64,000 bases of DNA, taken from assembly GCF_900105715.1 (NCBI RefSeq), contig NZ_FNRY01000001.1, positions 2,728,001-2,792,000 of the forward strand, given 5' to 3'. Origin of the DNA: Paramicrobacterium humi. Its GTDB lineage: Bacteria; Actinomycetota; Actinomycetes; Actinomycetales; Microbacteriaceae. Under the pieces are notes generated by a model. That model was not told where the DNA came from. It did not search any database and was given only the letters and a program-made list of their open reading frames with translations. The position numbers and the translations under genes were made by a program. This document shows positions 29,096-37,210 of the stretch, one piece after another (the stretch's first letter is position 1; each line of letters opens with the position of its first letter).

Positions 29096-29497
29096 GTGCA
29101 CGGCGTGATCACCGCTGACGACCCGTGCCCGTGCCGCAGCGGGGACCAGTTCGGAGACTGTTGCGCGCCGCTTCTCGCAGGATCGCCCGCCCCGACCGCC
29201 GAGCGGCTCATGCGCTCCCGGTACACCGCGTTCGCCGTCGGCGACCGCGAACATCTTCTCCGCTCGTGGCATCCGTCGACGCGTCCTGCCGAGCTGACGC
29301 TCGACGCGGAGTTGCGCTGGGTTCGACTCGACGTGCTGTCGACCCGGGCAGGCGGTCCGTTCGACGACGAGGGGACCGTCCACTTCATCGCTCACTACCG
29401 CACTCCTGACGGCCGCGGGCGGCAAGAGGAGGTCAGCCGCTTCGTGCGGGAGCGGAAGACCTGGTTCTACCTCGACGGCGTGCCAGCGGCATCCTGA
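29096..29497 (+). CDS. YchJ/UPF0225 family protein with SEC-C motif
   Basis: 133 residues. The N-terminus carries a SEC-C zinc motif, CPCRSGDQFGDCC (CxC...CC near residues 11-23), followed by ERLMRSRYTAFAVGDREHL and LLRSWHPSTRP, the YchJ central NTF2-like domain. Its C-terminus RFVRERKTWFYLDG is also typical. It is probably a metal-binding cytoplasmic protein of unknown function. It ends one base from the convergent SDR gene with no terminator between them. Confidence 0.9.
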   Translation: MHGVITADDPCPCRSGDQFGDCCAPLLAGSPAPTAERLMRSRYTAFAVGDREHLLRSWHPSTRPAELTLDAELRWVRLDVLSTRAGGPFDDEGTVHFIAHYRTPDGRGRQEEVSRFVRERKTWFYLDGVPAAS

Positions 29498-29498
29498 T

Positions 29499-30326
29499 TC
29501 ACTTGGCGAACTGGTGACCGGCCAGAGCGTCAGGCGCCATCGACAGGGAGCCGCCGTCAACGAGCAGGTCGGTCCCGGTGATGTAGCTCGCGTCGTCGGA
29601 GGCGAGGAACGCAACGGCCATCGCGACTTCCCGCGGCTCACCACAGCGCAGCATCGGGCAGCTGCTACCCCAGATCGGGTCCCAGGTTTCGCGATCGCCG
29701 CCGGAGCTGGCCTCGAGCACGTCGGTCCACACGTATCCCGGGCTGACGCTGTTCACTCGAATGCCGTGCGGGGCGAGATCAAGCGCTTGGCATCGTGTCA
29801 TCGCGAGCGTCGCGCCCTTGCCCGCATTGTAGGTCCACCGCTCCGGCTGCCCGACGTGCCCCGAGATGCTCGCGATGTTGACGATCGCGGCTCGACTCGC
29901 GGCGGTGAGGGCGGGAATCGCTGCTTGAACCAGCTTGGCGGGGCCGACGACGTTGACGTCGAGCGTGCGCTGCCACTGCTCAGCCGTCGCATGGACGCCG
30001 CCCATGAGGAAGACGCCGGCATTGTTGACGAGCACGTCGAGGCTTCCCTCACGGCTCGCTGCGGCGACGAGGTCGGCGAATGTCTCGGGCGCGGCGAGAT
30101 CGGCGACGATGCCGACGAAGTTCTCGGCGCCGAGAGTGCGTTCGCGCTCGCGCAATCCGTCGGCGTCGATGTCGACACCGGTGACACGCGCGCCCTCGGC
30201 GACCAGCTGTTCCGCGATCGCTGCGCCGATCCCGTTCGCCGCGCCCGTGACCAGCGCGGAGCGGCCCTGGAATCGAGAGCGCGGCGCGATCGTCGGCGCT
30301 GCCGGAAGCGGGGAGGATGCGGACAT
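29499..30326 (-). CDS. Short-chain dehydrogenase/reductase (SDR)
   Basis: 275 residues. Classical SDR motifs: TGAANGIG for NAD(P) binding near residue 27, NNAG near 102, the catalytic Ser in NIASISGH, YNAGK (YxxxK) near 166 and the SPGYVWTD loop. The D in TGVDID suggests NAD rather than NADP. The C-terminal GGSLSMAPDAL is typical of SDR oligomer interfaces. The substrate is unknown. The ATG follows GAAAGGCGAG. It is the last gene of a minus-strand group but probably has its own promoter in the 57-bp gap. Confidence 0.9.
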   Translation of the reverse strand: MSASSPLPAAPTIAPRSRFQGRSALVTGAANGIGAAIAEQLVAEGARVTGVDIDADGLRERERTLGAENFVGIVADLAAPETFADLVAAASREGSLDVLVNNAGVFLMGGVHATAEQWQRTLDVNVVGPAKLVQAAIPALTAASRAAIVNIASISGHVGQPERWTYNAGKGATLAMTRCQALDLAPHGIRVNSVSPGYVWTDVLEASSGGDRETWDPIWGSSCPMLRCGEPREVAMAVAFLASDDASYITGTDLLVDGGSLSMAPDALAGHQFAK

Positions 30327-30383
30327 GGAGGCTCGCCTTTCTCACAGACACTGCACCGATGCGGCGCATCGCGAGCCTATCGC

Positions 30384-31421
30384 TCAGTCCGGGTCGTCGA
30401 TGAGCAATTCCTCGCGGATGCGGCGCAAGTCCTCCATGAGCGAGCCGATGAGCACCCAGTGCGTCGATTGCGGCGGAGAGATCTGCAGCGGGGCTGTCAG
30501 CGCGGGGAACTCCGAGGTCATCGGCTCCGGTTCGATGAACGCAGGGCGCATCACGAGCCGCAGGTCATGCGCGGCGCGCGTGAGCTCACCGGCGATGGCT
30601 GTGACGGTCGGCTCAGCGTGCAGATCATCGTCGTAGTGATCGCGGAACGCACGGGTCATGCCGATGACCTGAGTGACGACGGGAGTGAGCCGGTCGAGCA
30701 CTTCGCTCAGTTCCTTCAGATCCCCGCGATGCGAGGACTTGCGCGGATTGAGGGTCAGCGACTCCTCGCCGTCTGTGATCGCCGCGTCGGCGGCCTCTCT
30801 CATAGGGCGGAGCAGTCGAACCTCGATCATCAGCGCCTCGAGGTCCGCCTCCCGCTGTGGGGCGCGCATGGCCGAGGCAAGCCGCTCGAGGGATGCCGCG
30901 AGCTCATTGCCGAGTCGGGCGATGCTGTCACGAACCGGGGTGACAAGCACGGGCGGCACGATCAGCAGGTTGACCGCGAAACCGACCGCCGCCCCGATGA
31001 GCGTCTCGATGATGCGGTCGAGGGCGTACTCGGGGGAGCTCGAGCCGAGCGCGAGCACCAGCATGGCGCTGATCGCGACCTGGTTTCCGGTGCCCGGCGT
31101 CATCTTGAACACCCACGAGAGCAGAACGGCGACGAGGATCGCGAGGATCACGATCCAGCTGTTCTGTCCGAGAGCGAGACTGATGAGCGTCGCGAGGATC
31201 ACCCCGGCGATGACTCCGACGCTGCGCTCGATCGCCTTTGCGAAGGACTGGTTGATGCTCGGCTGAACGACGAGGAGCGAGGCGATGGCGGCGAACACCG
31301 GAAGCTCGCCCGGGAGAAGGAGCCCAGAGACGATCCACGCGACAGCGGTCGCGACGGAGGTCTTGAGCACCTGAAGCAGCGGTGATCGCTGCGACGCCTG
31401 GATTCGGCGGGTGAGCTTCAT
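30384..31421 (-). CDS. FUSC/aromatic-acid-exporter-like membrane protein
   Basis: 345 residues. The N-terminal half (to about residue 165) has about five to six membrane helices with KTSVATAVAWIVSGLLLPGE and FAAIASLLVVQPSINQSF, a pattern of the FUSC/ArAE (YhfK, AaeB-like) family. The C-terminal half is soluble, helical and acidic (ELSEVLDRLTPVV, MEDLRRIREELLIDDPD). Full-length AaeB proteins have two such halves; this is the single-unit form. Members are linked to efflux of aromatic acids. Its ATG overlaps the stop of the HTH_42 gene. Confidence 0.78.
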   Translation of the reverse strand: MKLTRRIQASQRSPLLQVLKTSVATAVAWIVSGLLLPGELPVFAAIASLLVVQPSINQSFAKAIERSVGVIAGVILATLISLALGQNSWIVILAILVAVLLSWVFKMTPGTGNQVAISAMLVLALGSSSPEYALDRIIETLIGAAVGFAVNLLIVPPVLVTPVRDSIARLGNELAASLERLASAMRAPQREADLEALMIEVRLLRPMREAADAAITDGEESLTLNPRKSSHRGDLKELSEVLDRLTPVVTQVIGMTRAFRDHYDDDLHAEPTVTAIAGELTRAAHDLRLVMRPAFIEPEPMTSEFPALTAPLQISPPQSTHWVLIGSLMEDLRRIREELLIDDPD

Positions 31422-32539
31422 CCCCTCAGACTAATGCGGGGGTCGGCCGGGAGCTCCCACGCCGCGGCGTACCTGCGCGCCTCGCGCACGATGCCGTGCA
31501 TGGCGGCCGCGGAGAGCTCGCGAAACGGTTCCAGTCCGATAACTCTGCCGGAGTTCTGCTTTGTCCAGATGCCGGCGACGGTTCCGCTGACCGTGATCGT
31601 CGCTCGGAACATGCCGTTGCCGCCGGGCACGATCTCATCAAGACGACCCGCGGGGACGGCGAAACCGCGGTCGACGTAGCCGAGCATGTACTCGTCGAAG
31701 CCGGCGAGCAGACGCACGGGGACCGGCTTCTCCGAGGCGATGAGAATCTCCTCGCTCAACGCGGATGCCGCCATCCACTGGGGCCCGCTCGGTGTTTCCA
31801 CCGTCATTAGGCGGTCGTCGAGTGACGCGAGGGCACTCCTGATGAGCGTGATCGGGAGCCCGAACCAGCGCGCTGCGTCAGCGGCGCTGACCGGACCATG
31901 GCCGGAAATATAGGCCAGCAGAAGTCTCGAGAGATCCGCCTCTTGTTCCCGATCGGAGTCGGACGGCGCGGACCCACACCAGCGTCGCGCGTCGACGAAC
32001 AGCTGCGTGGTGCCCGCGAAGGGCCCGAGGCAGATGAGGCCCCGCGCGGCGAGGTGGTACACGACATGGCTGACGCGTTGCGCTGGCGTCGTGCTCACTC
32101 CCGATTCGGCGATGAGCCCACGCAGCGCCTGCCGGTCGAGCGACCCGCGCTCAGCAAGCCCGCCGAGCACGCTCTCGCAGGCGCCCTCGATGACCGCGGG
32201 CGTAAGACCCAGCCGACGGTCTGTCGCGGCCATCGAGCGAATCACTCGTGGCGACGTGAGATTTGTGAACGCAGCGAGATCTACGGGTCGAACGACGTGC
32301 AGCGTGCCGCGCATGGGCCAGCCTCGCACGAGACGGCCCGCCGTGAACTCGGCGCGAACGTCCGCGACGGTGCACGATCGCGTTCGCGACGCGAGCGACC
32401 AGAGCACGCCGGGGAGATCTTGTCCTTGCACGGCGCCGAGGCGACCGACCACTGCTTCCGCCGTCGGCGCCGTCGGCTGGCTCAGGCCGAGGGAGGCGAA
32501 GCGTGCGCGTCGGAGCCTTGCAGCGGTGAGCAGAACCAT
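31418..32539 (-). CDS. Winged-helix DNA-binding domain protein (HTH_42, AlkX/YcaQ-related)
   Basis: 373 residues. The N-terminus (LLTAARLRRARFASLGLSQP, then VVGRLGAVQGQD) and VRGWPMRGTLHVVRPVDLA match the HTH_42 'winged helix DNA-binding domain-containing' family. RLLAGFDEYMLGYVDR is another conserved block. Related YcaQ/AlkX proteins are DNA glycosylases acting on interstrand cross-links and alkylated bases; this actinobacterial branch is mostly uncharacterised, so glycosylase activity is only possible. Its ATG lies 6 nt after TACAGT, suggesting a leaderless mRNA that includes the downstream membrane protein. Confidence 0.85.
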   Translation of the reverse strand: MVLLTAARLRRARFASLGLSQPTAPTAEAVVGRLGAVQGQDLPGVLWSLASRTRSCTVADVRAEFTAGRLVRGWPMRGTLHVVRPVDLAAFTNLTSPRVIRSMAATDRRLGLTPAVIEGACESVLGGLAERGSLDRQALRGLIAESGVSTTPAQRVSHVVYHLAARGLICLGPFAGTTQLFVDARRWCGSAPSDSDREQEADLSRLLLAYISGHGPVSAADAARWFGLPITLIRSALASLDDRLMTVETPSGPQWMAASALSEEILIASEKPVPVRLLAGFDEYMLGYVDRGFAVPAGRLDEIVPGGNGMFRATITVSGTVAGIWTKQNSGRVIGLEPFRELSAAAMHGIVREARRYAAAWELPADPRISLRG

Positions 32540-32545
32540 GCAGCC

Positions 32546-32551
32546 ACTGTA
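32546..32551 (-). promoter_or_regulatory. -10 box of the leaderless HTH_42 transcript
   Basis: TACAGT on the minus strand is followed by 6 nt and the ATG at 32539; no SD is present. Confidence 0.55.
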
Positions 32552-32567
32552 GGGGCGACGGCCGACG

Positions 32568-33599
32568 TCAGAGCTCGAGCAGGTCGTCGAGTTCGGTCAG
32601 AAGACCAGCGCCGTCCGGGGCATAGACCCAGGTGAGGCCCGAGCCGTGCTGTTCCCGCTTGGCGCGGCCGCCCGCGAGCACCGCCTCACCGGGGGAGAGC
32701 TGCCGGATCAGGACGGCCTTCACGCTGGCCGGTCGTTCCGTGGCGAAATCCGAGTAGATGCCCTCGTCGTGCTGCCCGTCGTCGCCCACAAGCAGCCACG
32801 AGATCTGCGGGAACTCGTCGCTGAGCCGCCGGAGGCTCTGCTCCTTGTGCGCACGTCCGCTGCGGAAGAAGCGGTCGTGTGTCGGGCCCCAATCCGTCAG
32901 GAGCAGCGGACCCGACGGGTACAAGTGGCGGGAGAGGAACCGCGTCAATGTCGGCGCAACATTCCACGCGCCCGTGGAGAGGTAGATGACAGGGCATCCG
33001 CCCTGCTGTCGGGAGAGACGGTCGAGAAGCACGGCCATGCCGGGCACGGGAGTGCGGGCGTGTTCGTCGAGAACGAAGGTGTTCCACGCCGCGACGAGCG
33101 GACGCGGCAGAGCGGTGACCATCACGGTGTCGTCAACGTCGGAGATGACGCCCACAGTGGTGTCCGGATGGACGATGTAGACGTCGGTGACAACCGGCTC
33201 GGAACCCGGCGAACTCATTCGTATGGTCTGCCAGCCCGGCTCCAGCTGCGCGGGAACGACCTCGTCGATCACGCCGCCGCGGTCGGCGATCACCTCATGG
33301 GCGACACCGTCGATCTCCACGATGACGGGGCACGAGACGACCGGAATGCTCGTGAAGCTGCGCCACCCCCGGGTGCGTTCCTCCGCTTCCCGCTTCCGGT
33401 CGGGGTGCGAATACAGCACCCGACCGAGTACGCGAACCCACTCGGTCGAGCCGTATCCCGTGTACGAAGCGACGGTGGGAACCATGCCGCGGCGCACGGC
33501 ACGGCGGGCGCGCCACGCGAGCACGGCGTCGTCGAGCCGGGCGGCGCGGTGAAGCCGCGCGGGCGCCGGCTTGGGGGAGTTCGTCGGTTCGCCGGGCAC
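32568..33599 (-). CDS. App1-type phosphatase domain protein (DUF2183)
   Basis: 343 residues. The C-terminal two-thirds shows SDVDDTVMVT (DxDxT, near residue 154), YLSTGAWNVAPTL, LTDWGP and LVGDDGQHD. These are the four HAD-type blocks of the App1 catalytic domain (DUF2183), named for the yeast phosphatidate phosphatase App1. The N-terminal part (YTGYGSTEWVRVLGRVLY) is the usual accessory beta domain of bacterial members. It may dephosphorylate phosphatidic acid or a related phospho-compound; the bacterial substrate is not established. The GTG start lies 6 nt after a weak -10 (CAGTAT). Confidence 0.88.
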   Translation of the reverse strand: MPGEPTNSPKPAPARLHRAARLDDAVLAWRARRAVRRGMVPTVASYTGYGSTEWVRVLGRVLYSHPDRKREAEERTRGWRSFTSIPVVSCPVIVEIDGVAHEVIADRGGVIDEVVPAQLEPGWQTIRMSSPGSEPVVTDVYIVHPDTTVGVISDVDDTVMVTALPRPLVAAWNTFVLDEHARTPVPGMAVLLDRLSRQQGGCPVIYLSTGAWNVAPTLTRFLSRHLYPSGPLLLTDWGPTHDRFFRSGRAHKEQSLRRLSDEFPQISWLLVGDDGQHDEGIYSDFATERPASVKAVLIRQLSPGEAVLAGGRAKREQHGSGLTWVYAPDGAGLLTELDDLLEL

Positions 33600-33633
33600 C
33601 AGACAATACTGTCATGTTCCACGGTGGAGGGCG

Positions 33634-34296
33634 TCAGTCCGGGTCGCCGCCGCGCTCTTCGTGTGCCATATGCCGCTTCTCAAGGCGCTGCAGGGCGGTC
33701 TTGACAGCCCACGCGACGACGAGGAACACGGCGATGATGCCGACGAAGATGTAGCCGGCGAAGTGAAGCTGGTTCGCGAGGTCGCGATACGTCTCGGCGG
33801 CGGCGGAGCCGACGGAGACGTAGCCGGCGGTCCAGATGAGGCACGCCGGCGCCGTCCACGCGAGGAACCGCTTGTACGTCATCGGGCTCATGCCGACCGT
33901 CACGGGGATGAGGGAGTGCAGCACAGGGAGAAAGCGGGAAAGGAACACGGCGATGCCGCCTCGTCGTTCGAGGTAGTTCTCGGCGCGCCGCCAGTTGTGC
34001 TCCCCGATGCGGCGCCCGAGACGGGATCGTCGGACGTAGTGGCCGAAGTACTTGCCGAGGGCGAAGCCGATGCTCTCGCCGGTGAGCGCTCCGACGACGA
34101 CGACGAGGTACAGCGCGATGTACTGTCCGACACCATCGACGCCGGTCCCGGCGACGATAACTATCGTGTCGCCCGGGACGATCAAGCCGATGAGAATGCT
34201 CGTCTCAAGCAGGATCGCAATGCCGGCAAGTGCCGTCCTCAGCGCCGGGTCGACGCTCTGCACAGCGTCGAGCAGCCACGTGAGGATGTCGTTCAC
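33634..34296 (-). CDS. DedA-family membrane protein
   Basis: 220 residues, about five membrane segments. It has the DedA core: ETSILIGLIVPGDTIVIVAG and LSRFLPVLHSLIPVTVGM. The second block has His where many DedA proteins carry a second Arg (GRFIPxxR). DedA/VTT-domain proteins move undecaprenyl-phosphate or phospholipids across the membrane, and its position beside an App1-type phosphatase may hint at lipid metabolism (inference). The GTG start is 6 nt after TAGGCT, suggesting a leaderless mRNA. Confidence 0.9.
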   Translation of the reverse strand: MNDILTWLLDAVQSVDPALRTALAGIAILLETSILIGLIVPGDTIVIVAGTGVDGVGQYIALYLVVVVGALTGESIGFALGKYFGHYVRRSRLGRRIGEHNWRRAENYLERRGGIAVFLSRFLPVLHSLIPVTVGMSPMTYKRFLAWTAPACLIWTAGYVSVGSAAAETYRDLANQLHFAGYIFVGIIAVFLVVAWAVKTALQRLEKRHMAHEERGGDPD

Positions 34297-34302
34297 GGTG
34301 CG

Positions 34303-34308
34303 AGCCTA
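34303..34308 (-). promoter_or_regulatory. -10 box of the leaderless dedA transcript
   Basis: TAGGCT on the minus strand is followed by 6 nt and the GTG at 34296. Confidence 0.55.
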
Positions 34309-34325
34309 GACCACCGGTGCTCCGC

Positions 34326-35252
34326 TCAGGCTGCGAACAGCAGAACCGGCGGCACGCACACGACAATCGCGGACAGGACGAGGATCGCAGCCGTCACGGC
34401 ACCGGGAAGAGGATGAGGCGGGGCAAGAAGCCGCGACACCCGGGGAGCAGCGGATTCGGGCGTCGAGTCTGCCACCCCGATGTCCGGAGCGCTCGCCTCG
34501 CCACCGGCCGTCGCGACGGTCACTATCGCCGAGACGAGCGGCTCGGCCGCCACCTCGACGCGAGCCGTGTCGTCGGCGAGCATCTCGACGAGGAGACCGA
34601 CCGCGGCGCGCGTCCGTGTGGCGATGGGAAACCACGGGATGGCCTTTCGCCACGCTGTGAAGGACAGCAGCAGGAGGTGATGCTGCTGAGTGAGATGAGC
34701 GCGTTCATGCGCGACGACGGCGCCAAGCTCCTCCGGTGACAGCACCTTCACGAGACCGTCCGTGAGCACGGTCGCGGTCCGGAAGGCGCCGGGGAGGCAA
34801 TACGCGACGGGTGCCGGGTACTCCATCACCCGAGCGCCGGGAACGCGCGGTTCGGGGGCGCTCAGCAGCGCGACGAGGTCGTGCTGTCGACGGCGCTCTC
34901 GTTCGGTCTTGACGAACGTCGTGATCATGCTGAGGAACAGGTGCCCGGCAAACAGCACGGCGCAACTGAGGGCGAAGAAGTGCACGAGACCGAGTCCCTC
35001 AGGGACGCTGCCGCTGCCGGCGCTCGCGAGCAGCATCCGGATTCCGGACGGCACCGACGCGGCGATCCCTGAGACTCCGAACGTGACCAGCGCGCCGATC
35101 ATCGAGAGAGCGCCGGAGAGCGCGATCGCCTGCCACGCGAAAAGCGCCACGGCGGGCGCGCGTGACGGCCACGCTGCGCGCGACAAGGCGATCGGAATCG
35201 GCCAGGCGAGAGCGAGGGCGAGCGCGGCGAGCAGAGCGGACGCGATGACCAT
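34326..35252 (-). CDS. BlaR1/MecR1-like M56 membrane metallopeptidase, no sensor domain
   Basis: 308 residues. It has about four membrane helices in the first 115 residues, a cytoplasmic zinc protease with HERAH (in GAVVAHERAHLTQQHH, near residue 180) and the third-ligand region VEMLADDTAR. A terminal helix (AAILVLSAIVVCVPPVLL) ends the protein. Classical BlaR1 adds a C-terminal penicillin-binding sensor domain outside the membrane; this one has none, so it must sense something else or act constitutively. It follows blaI by 16 nt in the same operon and probably cleaves or inactivates that repressor. This resembles the short BlaR1-like partner of BlaI in mycobacteria. Confidence 0.87.
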   Translation of the reverse strand: MVIASALLAALALALAWPIPIALSRAAWPSRAPAVALFAWQAIALSGALSMIGALVTFGVSGIAASVPSGIRMLLASAGSGSVPEGLGLVHFFALSCAVLFAGHLFLSMITTFVKTERERRRQHDLVALLSAPEPRVPGARVMEYPAPVAYCLPGAFRTATVLTDGLVKVLSPEELGAVVAHERAHLTQQHHLLLLSFTAWRKAIPWFPIATRTRAAVGLLVEMLADDTARVEVAAEPLVSAIVTVATAGGEASAPDIGVADSTPESAAPRVSRLLAPPHPLPGAVTAAILVLSAIVVCVPPVLLFAA

Positions 35253-35268
35253 GGAGGTCAGCGTACGG

Positions 35269-35655
35269 TCACTTCAGTGCGGGCGGACGAACGCCGAGGA
35301 GCGAGCGAAGCGTGTCCGCCTCGGCGGGGGAGACCTGGCCGATGAATCGGGCGAGCGCTGCCTCCCGATCGGGAGAGCTGCCGAGCACTTCGTGCATGAG
35401 CTCCGCCGTGTGATCGGCTCGTGTGGTCACGGCGACGTAGAGGTGGGGGCGCTGTGAGCGGTCGCGGGAGACGAAGCCTTTCGCCTCGAGGCGGGAGAGC
35501 ACCGTGAGGATCGTGGTGGCGGCGAGCTGCCGACGACCAGCGGTCTCACTTGCCTTCGCGAGGAGCTTGTCGCGCAGATCGCTAGCGCTCAGCGGATCGG
35601 GCGCGGACCAGAGAACGTCCATCACCGTGCGCTCAAGTTCACCGAGTGTTGCCAT
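35269..35655 (-). CDS. blaI: BlaI/MecI/CopY-family transcriptional repressor
   Basis: 128 residues. It starts with LGELERTVMDVLWSAPDPLS, then TTILTVLSRLEAKGFVSRDR, which is the winged HTH of BlaI. The C-terminal dimerisation region is helical (EAALARFIGQVSPAEADTLR). The ATG lies 6 nt after TATCCT with no SD, so the message is probably leaderless. The operator array between this gene and cydA starts 32 bp upstream of the ATG, and the first dyad lies where the -35 region would be. It therefore probably represses both itself and cydABDC. In mycobacteria, BlaI binds TACA/TGTA-type dyads and also affects respiration genes, consistent with this setting. Confidence 0.9.
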   Translation of the reverse strand: MATLGELERTVMDVLWSAPDPLSASDLRDKLLAKASETAGRRQLAATTILTVLSRLEAKGFVSRDRSQRPHLYVAVTTRADHTAELMHEVLGSSPDREAALARFIGQVSPAEADTLRSLLGVRPPALK

Positions 35656-35661
35656 GTGTCT

Positions 35662-35667
35662 AGGATA
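35662..35667 (-). promoter_or_regulatory. blaI: -10 box of the leaderless blaI transcript
   Basis: TATCCT on the minus strand is followed by 6 nt and the ATG at 35655. The first operator dyad (35687-35701) lies about 20 bp upstream of this box. Confidence 0.55.
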
Positions 35668-35686
35668 CGCGGTTTTCGACCATGAC

Positions 35687-35701
35687 TCTACATTGTGTAG
35701 A
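35687..35701. promoter_or_regulatory. BlaI operator candidate 1
   Basis: TCTAC-ATTGT-GTAGA, also readable as TCTACA-TTG-TGTAGA. It overlaps the -35 region of the blaI promoter. Confidence 0.8.
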
Positions 35702-35708
35702 ACGCGTC

Positions 35709-35723
35709 TCTACGACGTGTAGA
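35709..35723. promoter_or_regulatory. BlaI operator candidate 2
   Basis: TCTAC-GACGT-GTAGA, 22 bp after operator 1 (start to start). Confidence 0.8.
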
Positions 35724-35730
35724 AATGTGT

Positions 35731-35745
35731 TCTACAATCGGTAGA
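35731..35745. promoter_or_regulatory. BlaI operator candidate 3, overlapping a cydA -10 candidate
   Basis: TCTAC-AATCG-GTAGA, 22 bp after operator 2. TACAAT at 35733-35738, within it, is a good -10 for cydA, so binding here would block the promoter. Confidence 0.8.
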
Positions 35746-35754
35746 AGTTGTTGT

Positions 35755-35769
35755 TCTACGTTCTGTAGA
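35755..35769. promoter_or_regulatory. BlaI operator candidate 4
   Basis: TCTAC-GTTCT-GTAGA, with matched flanks extending the dyad to GTTCTAC...GTAGAAAC; 24 bp after operator 3 and 20 bp before the cydA ATG. Confidence 0.8.
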
Positions 35770-35789
35770 AACTGTGGAAGGGTGCCCGC

Positions 35790-37202
35790 ATGGAGAGTTT
35801 TCTCGATCCGCTGATCCTCGCCAGGTGGCAGTTCGGACTGACGACTCTTTACCACTTCCTGTTCGTGCCGCTCACGATCGGCATGGCAACGATCGTCGCG
35901 ATCTTCCAGACGGCATGGGTCCGCACAGGGAAGACGCACTACCTGCAGCTCACGCACTTCTACGGGAAGATCTTCCTCATCAACTTCGCCATGGGCGTCG
36001 TGACCGGCATCGTGCAGGAGTTCCAGTTCGGAATGAACTGGTCGGACTATTCGCGCTTCGTCGGCGACGTCTTCGGCGCCCCGCTCGCGCTCGAGGCGCT
36101 CCTCGCGTTCTTCCTCGAGGCGACGTTCATCGGACTGTGGATCTTCGGCTGGGACCGACTGCCGCAGAAGCTGCACCTCGCGTGCATCTGGATCACCGCT
36201 GTCGGCACCGTTCTGTCCGCGTACTTCATCATCGCCGCGAACGCCTTCATGCAGAACCCCGTGGCCTACACGATCAACGAGGAGAAGGGGCGAGCCGAGC
36301 TCACGAGCCTCGGCGAGCTGCTCGCGAATCCCGTCGCGCTTGCCGCGTTCCCGCACACGATCTTCGCGTGCTTCATGGTCTCCGCCGGCCTCGTCATCTC
36401 CGTCGCCGCCTGGCACCTCGCACGCGGCCGCAACCTCGAGACGATGCGCCCTGCGCTCAAGTTCGGAATGTGGCTCATGCTCATCGCCGGCGCCGGAACC
36501 ACGATCGTCGGCGACCAGCTGAGCCTCGCGATGGTCGACGCGCAGCCGATGAAGATGGCCGCCGCTGAGGCCCTCTACACGACCGCGACGGGCGCTGACG
36601 CGTCGTTCTCGATCTTCACACTCGGCACTCCCGACGGCGTGCACGAGCTGTTCTCCATCCGCGTGCCCTATCTGCTGTCGCTGCTGTCGACGCACTCGTT
36701 CGACGGCACCGTCGAGGGCATCAACGATCTGCAGGCCCACTACGCCGCACTCTACGGTCCCGGCGACTACGCGCCGATGATCTGGGTGACCTACTGGTCC
36801 TTCCGCTGGATGATCGGTCTCGGCATGCTCCACATTCTCGTCGCCGTCGTGGGCCTGTGGCTCACGCGCAAGGGTCGGATGCCGCAGAACCGGTGGGTGT
36901 GGAAGGCCGCGATCTGGTCGTTCCCCGCCTCGCTGCTCGCGATGAGCGTCGGCTGGATCTTCACGGAGATGGGGCGGCAGCCGTGGCTCGTCTTCGGTCT
37001 GCTGAAGACCGAGGCCGGCGTCTCGCCCGGTGTGAGCGGCCTGAGCGTGCTCATCTCCCTGCTGGCCTTCACTCTCGTCTACGGCTCGCTCGCTGTCGTC
37101 GAGTTCCGGCTCATTCTGAGAGCCGTGCGCAAGGGCCCCGAGCCGCTCGAACCGGCCGCGGAGGGCGAGCCGGCATCCGTCGTTCGAGCAACCGTGTACT
37201 AG
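35790..37202 (+). CDS. cydA: Cytochrome bd ubiquinol/menaquinol oxidase subunit I
   Basis: 470 residues with about nine membrane helices. It opens LARWQFGLTTLYHFLFVPLT, whose H is the axial ligand of heme b595. GIVQEFQFGMNWSDYSRFVG and PHTIFACFMVSAG follow (the latter carries the heme b558 His), and WRTQPWL-like GRQPWLVFG is near residue 400. It forms the high-affinity terminal oxidase with CydB, reducing O2 to water while oxidising quinol, and helps under low oxygen or heme-copper oxidase inhibition. The short Q-loop is typical of Actinobacteria. GGAAGG 7-8 nt before the ATG is the SD. It is first in cydABDC. Confidence 0.97.
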   Translation: MESFLDPLILARWQFGLTTLYHFLFVPLTIGMATIVAIFQTAWVRTGKTHYLQLTHFYGKIFLINFAMGVVTGIVQEFQFGMNWSDYSRFVGDVFGAPLALEALLAFFLEATFIGLWIFGWDRLPQKLHLACIWITAVGTVLSAYFIIAANAFMQNPVAYTINEEKGRAELTSLGELLANPVALAAFPHTIFACFMVSAGLVISVAAWHLARGRNLETMRPALKFGMWLMLIAGAGTTIVGDQLSLAMVDAQPMKMAAAEALYTTATGADASFSIFTLGTPDGVHELFSIRVPYLLSLLSTHSFDGTVEGINDLQAHYAALYGPGDYAPMIWVTYWSFRWMIGLGMLHILVAVVGLWLTRKGRMPQNRWVWKAAIWSFPASLLAMSVGWIFTEMGRQPWLVFGLLKTEAGVSPGVSGLSVLISLLAFTLVYGSLAVVEFRLILRAVRKGPEPLEPAAEGEPASVVRATVY

Positions 37203-37210
37203 GAGCGCTC

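Noticed and set aside
34326-35655. Beta-lactam resistance cassette (blaR1-blaI)
   Set aside because: No beta-lactamase or PBP2a gene is nearby and BlaR1 lacks the sensor domain; a respiratory role is better supported.
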